From the NCBI RefSeq assembly GCF_937976265.1, contig NZ_CALJRX010000229.1:1-14712 (forward strand): a DNA stretch of 14,712 nucleotides, in the 5' to 3' direction. Below are positions 6,545-13,476 of this stretch, piece after piece. This DNA is from an uncultured Haemophilus sp. (GTDB lineage Bacteria > Pseudomonadota > Gammaproteobacteria > Enterobacterales > Pasteurellaceae). Both the position numbers and the translations under genes were made by a program. The notes beneath the pieces were generated by a model. The model searched no databases and was not told the origin of the DNA. It worked only from the letters and a program-made list of their open reading frames with translations. Position 1 is the first letter of the stretch. Every line of letters starts with the position of its first letter.

Positions 6545-9151
6545 CTACAGTGCTTGCTGAAAAATGACATTATCCGCTTTTTTCATATAGGTGCTGATTT
6601 CATTGAAATTCATATAACGATAAATATCGTCTTTTTCTTTCTGTAAATCCGCCACATAAGTGAGATATTCCGCAGGTGTTGGCAGTTTACCTAGCAATGC
6701 CGCAACGGCTGCCAATTCTGCTGACGCAAGATACACATTGGCACCTTGCCCCAAACGGTTAGGAAAGTTCCGCGTAGAGGTTGAAACCACTGTGGCTTTA
6801 TCCGCCACACGCGCTTGGTTGCCCATACAAAGTGAACAACCCGGCATTTCGACACGCGCACCACTTTTGCCATAAATGCTGTAATAACCTTCTTCGGTTA
6901 ACAACGCCGCATCCATTTTGGTTGGCGGAGCCACCCATAAACGGGTTGGAATCATTCCTTTGAATTGATTGAGTAATTTACCAGCGGCACGGAAATGCCC
7001 AATATTGGTCATACAAGATCCGATAAACACCTCATCAATCTTATCGCCTTGTACTTCTGATAATAAACGAGCATCATCAGGATCATTTGGCGCACATACA
7101 ATCGGCTCGTTGATTTCATCTAAATTAATCTCAATCACTGCTGCATATTCAGCATCTTTATCCGCTTCTAAAAGAGTTGGATTAGCAAGCCAATTTTCCA
7201 TTGCTTTGACACGTCGTTCCAGTGTACGTGCATCACCATAACCTTCAGCGATCATCCATTTCAATAAAGTAATGTTTGAATTGAGATATTCAATAATCGG
7301 TTCTTTGTTGAGTTTAATGGTACAAGCCGCCGCCGAACGTTCTGCCGAAGCATCGGAAAGTTCAAAAGCCTGTTCTACTTTCAAATCTTCCAAACCTTCA
7401 ATTTCCAAAATTCGACCTGAGAAAATATTTTTCTTACCTTGCTTTTCAACGGTGAGCAAACCTTGTTTAATCGCAACATATGGAATGGCATGGACTAAAT
7501 CGCGTAAGGTAATGCCTTCTTGCATTTTGCCTGTGAAACGTACTAAAACCGATTCCGGCATATCTAACGGCATTACCCCGGTTGCCGCCGCAAAAGCGAC
7601 TAAGCCCGAACCCGCTGGGAATGAAATCCCAATAGGAAAACGTGTATGTGAATCGCCGCCTGTTCCAACAGTATCCGGTAACAGCATACGATTGAGCCAT
7701 GAGTGGATCACCCCATCCCCAGGGCGCAAAGACACACCGCCACGGTTCATAATAAAATCAGGCAAAGTGTGGTGCGTAACCACATCCACAGGTTTTGGAT
7801 AAGCTGCGGTGTGACAGAAAGATTGCATGACAAGATCCGCCGAGAAACCTAAACAAGCTAAATCTTTTAATTCATCGCGTGTCATTGGACCTGTAGTATC
7901 TTGTGATCCCACCGAAGTCATACGTGGTTCGCAATATTGCCCTGGGCGAATGCCCGCTACACCACAAGCGCGTCCCACCATTTTTTGCGCTAAAGTAAAT
8001 CCTTTATTATTTTCCACCGCACTTTGTGGTTTAACAAAAATCTCGCTTTCAGGCAAGCCTAAAGCAACGCGAGCTTTATGCGTTAAACCGCGACCGATAA
8101 TCAGTGGAATACGACCACCCGCGCGCACTTCATCTAATAATACATCCGTTTTTAAGCTAAATTCTGCAAGAACATTATCAGTGTTATGACGACAAATTTT
8201 GCCCGCATAAGGGTAAATATCAATGACATCGCCCATATTTAAGCGACTCACGTCCACTTCTATCGGCAATGCTCCCGCATCTTCTAAGGTATTAAAGAAA
8301 ATCGGGGCAATTTTTCCGCCCAACACAATACCGCCTGCGCGTTTGTTTGGAATATAAGGAATATCTTCGCCCATAAACCAAAGCACCGAATTTGTAGCTG
8401 ATTTTCGTGACGATCCTGTTCCAACCACATCGCCCACATAAGCTAATGGAAAACCTTTTTGTTTTAAGGTTTCAATTTGTCGAATCGGACCCACTTGAGT
8501 TGGTTCATCAGGTTCAATACCATCACGTGGCATTTTTAACATCGCTTTGGCGTGTAATGGAATATCTGGGCGTGACCACGCATCTTGTGCAGGTGAAAGA
8601 TCGTCTGTATTGGTTTCCCCTGACACTTTAAACACAGTCACAGTTAATTTTTCGGCTAATTTCGGGCGAGACGTAAACCACTCTGCATTTGCCCAAGATT
8701 GCAAAACTTGTTGCGCATAAACATTACCTTGTTCTGCTCGGGATTGCACATCATGGAAATTATCAAACATCAACAACGTGCGAGATAATTCTTCCGCCGC
8801 AATCGGTGCAAGTTTAGGATCATCAAGTGCGGTCAAAAGTGGCTCAATATTATAACCACCTTGCATTTTGCCCAAAATTCTCACCGCACTTTCCGCCGAA
8901 ATTAACGAACAAACCACCTCCCCTTTGCTTACCGCAGATAAGAATGATGCTTTCACATAAGCGGCTTCATCTACACCAGCAGGAATGCGAGTTTCAAATA
9001 ATTCTAATAAATAAGCTTCTTTTCCTTGTGGTGGATTTTTTAATAATTCTATCAGTTGCGCAGTTTGTTCCGCATTTAACGGTTGTGGCACGACACCTAA
9101 TTTAGCTCGTTCATCAACTTGTTTCTGATAATCTAATAGAAAATCTGACAT
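6545..9151 (-). CDS. acnB: Bifunctional aconitate hydratase 2 / 2-methylisocitrate dehydratase (AcnB)
   Basis: [4Fe-4S] enzyme that isomerises citrate to isocitrate through cis-aconitate, the second step of the TCA cycle; E. coli AcnB also dehydrates 2-methylisocitrate and binds mRNA in its apo form. Length is 868 residues against 865 in E. coli. The domain order is that of AcnB rather than AcnA: a HEAT-like helical domain (about 1-160), the swivel domain (about 165-380), then the three catalytic domains. The cluster ligands are visible as C713 (GSCMTN) and C772 and C775 (PGCSLCMGN), matching E. coli C710, C769 and C772. The ATG at 9151 has AGGAG five bases upstream; that site overlaps the icd stop codon, so translation of the two is probably linked. 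Three uptake signals (8016, 8825, 8883) lie within the gene. Identity is secure. Confidence 0.98.
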   Translation of the reverse strand: MSDFLLDYQKQVDERAKLGVVPQPLNAEQTAQLIELLKNPPQGKEAYLLELFETRIPAGVDEAAYVKASFLSAVSKGEVVCSLISAESAVRILGKMQGGYNIEPLLTALDDPKLAPIAAEELSRTLLMFDNFHDVQSRAEQGNVYAQQVLQSWANAEWFTSRPKLAEKLTVTVFKVSGETNTDDLSPAQDAWSRPDIPLHAKAMLKMPRDGIEPDEPTQVGPIRQIETLKQKGFPLAYVGDVVGTGSSRKSATNSVLWFMGEDIPYIPNKRAGGIVLGGKIAPIFFNTLEDAGALPIEVDVSRLNMGDVIDIYPYAGKICRHNTDNVLAEFSLKTDVLLDEVRAGGRIPLIIGRGLTHKARVALGLPESEIFVKPQSAVENNKGFTLAQKMVGRACGVAGIRPGQYCEPRMTSVGSQDTTGPMTRDELKDLACLGFSADLVMQSFCHTAAYPKPVDVVTHHTLPDFIMNRGGVSLRPGDGVIHSWLNRMLLPDTVGTGGDSHTRFPIGISFPAGSGLVAFAAATGVMPLDMPESVLVRFTGKMQEGITLRDLVHAIPYVAIKQGLLTVEKQGKKNIFSGRILEIEGLEDLKVEQAFELSDASAERSAAACTIKLNKEPIIEYLNSNITLLKWMIAEGYGDARTLERRVKAMENWLANPTLLEADKDAEYAAVIEINLDEINEPIVCAPNDPDDARLLSEVQGDKIDEVFIGSCMTNIGHFRAAGKLLNQFKGMIPTRLWVAPPTKMDAALLTEEGYYSIYGKSGARVEMPGCSLCMGNQARVADKATVVSTSTRNFPNRLGQGANVYLASAELAAVAALLGKLPTPAEYLTYVADLQKEKDDIYRYMNFNEISTYMKKADNVIFQQAL

Positions 9152-9156
9152 AGTTA

Positions 9157-9161
9157 CTCCT
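9157..9161 (-). promoter_or_regulatory. acnB ribosome binding site overlapping the icd stop
   Basis: On the minus strand, AGGAG sits 5 nt before the acnB ATG, and its first base is the last base of the icd TAA codon (9161-9163). Ribosomes ending icd would be placed directly on the acnB start region, which supports a two-gene operon. Confidence 0.75.
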
Positions 9162-10408
9162 TACATATTGGCAACAATATCTTGTGCGAACTCAGAAGTT
9201 GAGCGCAACGTCGCTCCTTCAAGCATCTCCGCAAAATCAAAGGTAACGGTTTTATCCGCGATAGTTTTGGACACCGCTTTAACCACAAGATCAGCCGCTT
9301 CAACCCAACCTAAATGACGTAACATCATTTCTCCGCTTAAAATTAATGAACCTGGGTTGCCTTTATTTTGCCCTGCAATTTTTGGCGCAGTACCATGAGT
9401 CGCTTCAAAGATCGCAGCTTCATCGCCAATATTCGCCCCTGGGGAAATGCCAATACCACCCACTTGTGCCGCCAAAGCATCAGAAATGTAATCACCATTG
9501 AGATTTAAAGTCGCAATCACATCATAATCAGTCGGATGCAATAACACTTCCTGTAAAAACGCATCTGCAATGCAATCTTTGATCACAATCTCGCGCCCTG
9601 TATTCGGATTTGTTAAACGCATCCATGGACCTTGATCAATTAAGGTTGCACCAAATTCTTGCGCCACTTGATAGCCCCATTCTTTAAATGCACCTTCGGT
9701 AAATTTCATAATATTACCTTTATGTACCAAAGTAAGCGAAGTGCGGTCGTTATCAATCACATATTGCAACGCGGCACGAACCAAGCGTTGTGTACCTTGT
9801 TTGGAAACAGGTTTAATCCCAATACCGCAATCTTCAGTAAAACGAATTTTTTTCACGCCCATTTCTTGTTGCAAAAATTGGATCACTTTATTTGCTTCAG
9901 GTGAGCCTGCCACCCATTCCACGCCAGCATAAATATCTTCAGAGTTCTCACGGAAAATCACCATATTCACTAATTCTGGATGTTTCACCGGGCTTGGAGT
10001 GCCGTCATAATAACGGATTGGGCGCAAACAGTTGTACAGGTCTAAACCTTGGCGCATTGCCACATTTAAAGAACGAATGCCTCCACCAACAGGTGTCATT
10101 AATGGTCCTTTAATTGCAACATGATATTCACGAATAAAATCGAGCGTTTCAGCAGGTAACCAAGTATTTTCACCATAAACTTCATTCGCTTTACTACCTG
10201 CGTAAATTTCCATCCACGAAATTTTACGTTTACCTTGATACGCTTTTTCTACTGCGGCATCAATAACGACTTGCATTGCTGGTGTCACATCAACACCAAT
10301 TCCATCCCCTTCAATAAAAGGAATAATTGGATTATCGGGTACTTGAAGCGAACCATTAGCGGCAATTTGAATTTTTTCACCTTGAGGAATTTGAACGTTG
10401 GATTGCAT
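9161..10408 (-). CDS. icd: Isocitrate dehydrogenase (E. coli Icd type; coenzyme uncertain)
   Basis: Oxidatively decarboxylates isocitrate to 2-oxoglutarate, the step after AcnB. Length is 415 residues from the ATG at 10408 (E. coli 416); this start has AGGAG five bases upstream, and MQSNVQIP lines up with the E. coli N-terminus. The substrate loop is intact, including S113 in GGIRSLN, the residue phosphorylated by AceK in E. coli. The coenzyme pocket is unusual. K343 (E. coli K344) is kept, but E. coli Y345, V351, Y391 and R395 are replaced by I344, G350, F390 and E394. Those residues contact the NADP 2'-phosphate or shape that pocket in E. coli, and Ile at the Tyr345 position is typical of NAD-dependent relatives. 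The family is certain; NADP specificity should not be assumed. It is divergent from gltA, with acnB 9 nt downstream. An uptake signal lies at 9739-9747. Confidence 0.95.
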   Translation of the reverse strand: MQSNVQIPQGEKIQIAANGSLQVPDNPIIPFIEGDGIGVDVTPAMQVVIDAAVEKAYQGKRKISWMEIYAGSKANEVYGENTWLPAETLDFIREYHVAIKGPLMTPVGGGIRSLNVAMRQGLDLYNCLRPIRYYDGTPSPVKHPELVNMVIFRENSEDIYAGVEWVAGSPEANKVIQFLQQEMGVKKIRFTEDCGIGIKPVSKQGTQRLVRAALQYVIDNDRTSLTLVHKGNIMKFTEGAFKEWGYQVAQEFGATLIDQGPWMRLTNPNTGREIVIKDCIADAFLQEVLLHPTDYDVIATLNLNGDYISDALAAQVGGIGISPGANIGDEAAIFEATHGTAPKIAGQNKGNPGSLILSGEMMLRHLGWVEAADLVVKAVSKTIADKTVTFDFAEMLEGATLRSTSEFAQDIVANM

Positions 10409-10413
10409 AGAAT

Positions 10414-10418
10414 CTCCT
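10414..10418 (-). promoter_or_regulatory. icd ribosome binding site
   Basis: AGGAG on the minus strand, 5 nt before the ATG at 10408. It decides the start. The open frame continues upstream to another ATG at 10459, but those 17 extra codons have no comparable site, would read through this one, and have no counterpart in the family. Confidence 0.85.
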
Positions 10419-10582
10419 ATGATTTTAATGTGTGGCGTATTGTGAATGATTTTCGCCAACTTAGAATGGATTGATTAGACCTTATCAGGAATTTAAAGAA
10501 AAAAAAATAACTTCGCATAAAAAAATCTCTCTCACATTAAATATCATCTAAAAAATATTAATTCTTTTCAACTGAAAGCATT

Positions 10583-10611
10583 TTGCTAGAAAAAACTATT
10601 GCCAAAATAAT
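10583..10611 (+). promoter_or_regulatory. Candidate gltA promoter
   Basis: TTGCTA (10583-10588, four of six), a 17-nt spacer and AATAAT (10606-10611, five of six) lie about 70 nt upstream of the gltA start in the divergent icd-gltA spacer. It would give a leader of about 60 nt. In enteric bacteria gltA is repressed by ArcA and affected by CRP, but I see no convincing site for either here, only an isolated TCACA half-site at 10532-10536. I could not find a good promoter for icd on the other strand. Confidence 0.4.
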
Positions 10612-10678
10612 TTAAATAGTGTTAAGTTCGAATATACATATCCCAAAATTCTAAAATATCTCACAACAGGAGAACGAT

Positions 10679-11956
10679 ATGGCAAACGCAACGCTAACAA
10701 TAAATGATAATTCCTATGAGCTTAACGTTTACAAGGGCTCATTAGGCTACGAAGCCGTTGATATCTGTCCATTAACGCAAAATAAAATCTTTGCCTATGA
10801 CCCTGGTTTAGTTTCTACCGCCGTATGCGAATCGGAAATTACATATGTTGACGGTGATAATGGTGTATTACTTTATCGCGGATATCCTATAGATCAACTA
10901 GCTGCTAATGGAGATTACTTAGAAATCAGTTACTTATTACTCTTTGGCGAACGTCCAACAAAAGAGCAGTATGTAGATTTCAGTAGATTAGTACGCAGCC
11001 ATACGTTGGTTCATGAACAATTAACTAAATTCTTCCAAGGTTTCCGTCGCGACTCGCATCCAATGGCTGTTATGTGTGGGGTAAGTGGAGCCTTGGCCGC
11101 GTTCTATCACGATTCTATCGATGTAAAAAATGAAGCTCACCGAGAGCTAACGGCTATTCGTTTACTCGCTAAAGTGCCAACCTTAGCGGCAATGTGTTAC
11201 AAATATTCTATTGGGCAACCGTTTATGTTCCCGCAAAATCATTTGTCATATGCAGGGAATTTCTTATATATGATGTTTGCCACACCATGCGAGCCTTATG
11301 TCGTTAACCCAGTTCTAGAACGTGCATTAGATAAAATTTTTATTCTACACGCCGATCACGAACAAAATGCATCCACATCGACTGTACGTACAGCGGCTTC
11401 TTCTGGTGCTAACCCATTCGCTTGTATTGCAGCGGGGATTGCATCGCTTTGGGGACCGGCACATGGCGGTGCTAATGAGGCGTGTATTAATATGTTAGAA
11501 GAAATTGGTACAGTCGATCGTATCCCTGAATTTATTGCTCGTGCAAAAGATAAAAATGATCCATTCCGTTTAATGGGATTCGGGCACCGTGTATATAAAA
11601 ACTACGACCCACGTGCGAAAGTAATGCGCGAAACCTGCCATGAAGTATTAAAAGAATTGAACATTAAAAGTCCATTATTTGATGTTGCTATTGAATTAGA
11701 GCGTATCGCCTTGAATGATCCATATTTTATCGAACATAAACTTTATCCAAATGTGGATTTCTATTCCGGTATTGTATTAAAAGCTATCGGAATTCCAACA
11801 TCGATGTTTACCGTTATGTTCGCGCTTGCGAGAACTGTTGGCTGGATTGCGCACTGGAAAGAAATGTACAAACAAGGGAACTTCAAAATTGTACGTCCAC
11901 GTCAAATCTACACAGGTTACACAGAACGTGACTTTCCAGCGATGGATAAATCATAA
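10679..11956 (+). CDS. gltA: Citrate synthase (hexameric, type II)
   Basis: Condenses oxaloacetate and acetyl-CoA to citrate, the entry step of the TCA cycle. Length is 425 residues against 427 in E. coli. The catalytic triad is visible as H262 (HGGANEA), H303 (GFGHRVYK) and D360 (DFYSG), two positions below the E. coli H264, H305 and D362, and the HADHEQN block at 224-230 is intact. The N-terminal beta-rich domain of the Gram-negative hexameric, NADH-inhibited type is present. The start ATG has a strong AGGAGA at 10668-10673. It is divergent from icd-acnB and is followed by the hairpin at 11976-12000. Together the three genes give the complete citrate-to-2-oxoglutarate branch. The gene carries no uptake signal, unlike acnB and icd. 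Confidence 0.98.
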   Translation: MANATLTINDNSYELNVYKGSLGYEAVDICPLTQNKIFAYDPGLVSTAVCESEITYVDGDNGVLLYRGYPIDQLAANGDYLEISYLLLFGERPTKEQYVDFSRLVRSHTLVHEQLTKFFQGFRRDSHPMAVMCGVSGALAAFYHDSIDVKNEAHRELTAIRLLAKVPTLAAMCYKYSIGQPFMFPQNHLSYAGNFLYMMFATPCEPYVVNPVLERALDKIFILHADHEQNASTSTVRTAASSGANPFACIAAGIASLWGPAHGGANEACINMLEEIGTVDRIPEFIARAKDKNDPFRLMGFGHRVYKNYDPRAKVMRETCHEVLKELNIKSPLFDVAIELERIALNDPYFIEHKLYPNVDFYSGIVLKAIGIPTSMFTVMFALARTVGWIAHWKEMYKQGNFKIVRPRQIYTGYTERDFPAMDKS

Positions 11957-11975
11957 TTATCAAATAACAAAAACG

Positions 11976-12000
11976 AAAGGCAGACAAATAGTCTGCCTTT
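11976..12000 (+). terminator. gltA terminator
   Basis: A perfect 10-bp stem, AAAGGCAGAC (11976-11985) with GTCTGCCTTT (11991-12000) around AAATA, is followed by ATTGTTT. It lies 19 nt after the gltA stop codon and is a likely intrinsic terminator. Confidence 0.8.
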
Positions 12001-12092
12001 ATTGTTTCAATCAGCACATTTCATATCACTTTACTGATTCTCTCAAGTCCACAGCTTCATGATGTCCTGCAGTTCTATCTGCGCCAATAAAA

Positions 12093-12143
12093 TTGGGGCT
12101 AACGTAGATTAGCAAGTGTGCTAGTCTATAAAAATGAAAATAA
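12093..12143 (+). repeat. 51-bp direct repeat, copy B
   Basis: Second copy of the element at 6357-6407, in the same orientation, with three differences at 12097, 12101 and 12139. The internal inverted repeat is at 12106-12127. It lies after the gltA terminator and about 140 nt upstream of nhaA, and ends just before the CRP-type site at 12148. A small additional hairpin, CCAAT (12084-12088) with ATTGG (12092-12096), overlaps its left edge. Function unknown. Confidence 0.9.
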
Positions 12144-12147
12144 ATTT

Positions 12148-12163
12148 TGTGAAATAGATCACG
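12148..12163 (+). promoter_or_regulatory. CRP-type site upstream of nhaA
   Basis: TGTGA-N6-TCACG matches nine of the ten conserved positions of the canonical CRP site TGTGA-N6-TCACA, and the spacer side reads TAGATCAC as in the consensus. It is centred about 125 nt before the nhaA start and about 88 nt before the likely transcription start. It would be a CRP-N (cAMP-dependent) rather than a CRP-S (competence) site. Copy A of the adjoining repeat has no equivalent site. Confidence 0.6.
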
Positions 12164-12228
12164 AAATCTATCACATTCCGATTAAATCTCACATTATCCA
12201 CCGCCTCTCTCCCCAAAATCAGTAAATT

Positions 12229-12237
12229 TGTGATAAT
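12229..12237 (+). promoter_or_regulatory. Candidate nhaA promoter (extended -10)
   Basis: TG-T-GATAAT is an extended -10 with a five-of-six hexamer at 12232-12237. No -35 is recognisable 17 nt upstream, which fits a promoter that leans on the TG motif or on an activator. It would start transcription near 12244. Confidence 0.35.
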
Positions 12238-12280
12238 ATCCAAGTTTTATTATTTTTATTACTTTTTTAGGAGAGAATGA

Positions 12281-13468
12281 ATGAATAAACTGAGTTTGAT
12301 TCAACAAATTCAGCGTTTTTTCAAATTGGAATCAGCTGGCGGAATTTTATTACTTTTCTCAGCGGTAGTCGCAATGCTATTAGCCAACTCACCGCTTAAT
12401 CAAGCCTATAATGACTTTTTAAATTTACCAGTCAGCATTCAAGTAGGATCTTTTTCTATTGATAAAACCTTAATCCATTGGATTAACGATGGTTTTATGG
12501 CGGTATTCTTTGTTTTAGTGGGAATGGAAGTCAAAAGAGAATTATTCGAGGGCTCCCTTTCAAGCTATCAACAAGCGATTTTCCCTGCTATTGCAGCGGT
12601 GGGGGGAATGATTATTCCAGCCTTAGTTTATGTATTTATCGCCCAACAAAATCCTGCTTTAGCCGATGGCTGGGCTATCCCAATGGCAACCGATATTGCC
12701 TTTGCTCTTGGTATCATGGCGTTATTAAGTAAGCAAGTACCACTCCCACTAAAAATCTTTTTACTTGCTTTAGCCATCATTGATGACTTAGGCGCCATTG
12801 TCGTGATTGCACTGTTTTACTCACACGGATTAAGTGTACAAGCACTCATCTTTGCTGCAGTTGCTATTGTTGTACTTATCGCATTAAATCGCTTTAAAGT
12901 GACCGCACTTTGCGCCTATATGGTGGTGGGAACAATCTTATGGGCTTCGGTATTAAAATCTGGCGTGCACGCTACTCTTGCAGGCGTTATCATCGGATTT
13001 AGTATTCCATTAAAAGGCAAAAATGGCGAAACACCATTACATGACTTTGAACATATTCTTGCGCCTTGGTCATCCTTTGTTATCCTGCCATTATTCGCTT
13101 TTGCCAATGCGGGGGTAAGTTTTGATGGCATTGATCTCAGCATGCTGACATCACCATTATTGCTCGCGATTTCTCTTGGTTTAATTATCGGAAAACCACT
13201 CGGCGTATTTGTTTTCAGTTATCTTTCCGTTAAACTTGGCATTGCAAAACTACCACAAGGCATCAATTTTAAACAAATTTTTGCCGTAGCAATTTTGTGT
13301 GGTATCGGCTTTACCATGTCTATGTTCTTAGCCAGCCTAGCCTTCAACGCCGATGCCGGTGAAAGCATTAACGCCCTTTCTCGATTAGGGATCTTATTAG
13401 GCTCTACGGTTTCTGCAATTGTGGGGTATATGGCGTTGAAAGCGACTACCGCAAAAAATAAAGGGTAA
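12281..13468 (+). CDS. nhaA: Na+/H+ antiporter NhaA
   Basis: Electrogenic inner-membrane antiporter that expels Na+ (or Li+) in exchange for H+ and so controls sodium load and alkaline pH. Length is 395 residues (E. coli 388). The ion-binding aspartates D168 and D169 lie in the AIIDDLGAIVVIA segment, D138 in ATDIAFALG, and K305 in IIGKPLG; these match E. coli D163, D164, D133 and K300 with a constant shift of five. About 12 membrane segments are expected, in line with the hydrophobic profile. AGGAGAG at 12269-12275 precedes the ATG at 12281. A second ATG at 12277 in another frame would give only three codons. An uptake signal lies at 12902-12910. The CRP-type site and extended -10 upstream suggest carbon-source control. 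The glycosyltransferase gene begins 8 nt after the stop. Confidence 0.97.
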   Translation: MNKLSLIQQIQRFFKLESAGGILLLFSAVVAMLLANSPLNQAYNDFLNLPVSIQVGSFSIDKTLIHWINDGFMAVFFVLVGMEVKRELFEGSLSSYQQAIFPAIAAVGGMIIPALVYVFIAQQNPALADGWAIPMATDIAFALGIMALLSKQVPLPLKIFLLALAIIDDLGAIVVIALFYSHGLSVQALIFAAVAIVVLIALNRFKVTALCAYMVVGTILWASVLKSGVHATLAGVIIGFSIPLKGKNGETPLHDFEHILAPWSSFVILPLFAFANAGVSFDGIDLSMLTSPLLLAISLGLIIGKPLGVFVFSYLSVKLGIAKLPQGINFKQIFAVAILCGIGFTMSMFLASLAFNADAGESINALSRLGILLGSTVSAIVGYMALKATTAKNKG

Positions 13469-13476
13469 CCAAAACG

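Larger units (their letters stand above)
12026..12181 (-). other. Unassigned minus-strand open frame, possible gene remnant or repeat
   Basis: This covers much of the 324-nt gap between gltA and nhaA. A frame of 51 codons with no ATG ends in TGA at 12026-12028. Its last part reads like a natural C-terminus (IGADRTAGHHEAVDLRES before VK and stop), and its middle (HFYRLAHLLIYVS) is encoded by copy B of the 51-bp repeat. Copy A keeps the same frame but reaches a stop soon after leaving the repeat. I do not recognise a family. It could be a decayed gene end, an interspersed element that happens to be open, or chance. Confidence 0.2.

Noticed and set aside
6460..6567. A 35-codon frame in the brnQ-acnB spacer starting MKKVMMKQ
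   Set aside because: It has no ribosome binding site, runs through the inverted repeat and overlaps the acnB 3' end in antisense; most likely chance.
7272..7802. A 176-codon open frame antisense to acnB
   Set aside because: It lies wholly opposite a well-conserved coding region, has no ribosome binding site of note and its product does not resemble a known protein; a shadow of acnB.
10409..10459. A 17-codon N-terminal extension of icd from the ATG at 10459
   Set aside because: The ATG at 10408 has AGGAG at ideal spacing and gives the family length and N-terminus; the extension reads through that ribosome binding site and has no counterpart in E. coli Icd.
10409..10678. ArcA, CRP or other operator sites in the icd-gltA spacer
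   Set aside because: Only an isolated TCACA half-site and general AT-richness are visible; no complete site can be supported by eye.
12277..12288. A start codon at 12277 just before the nhaA ATG
   Set aside because: It opens a different frame of only three codons before TAA and lies too close to the AGGAG; nothing shows that it is used.
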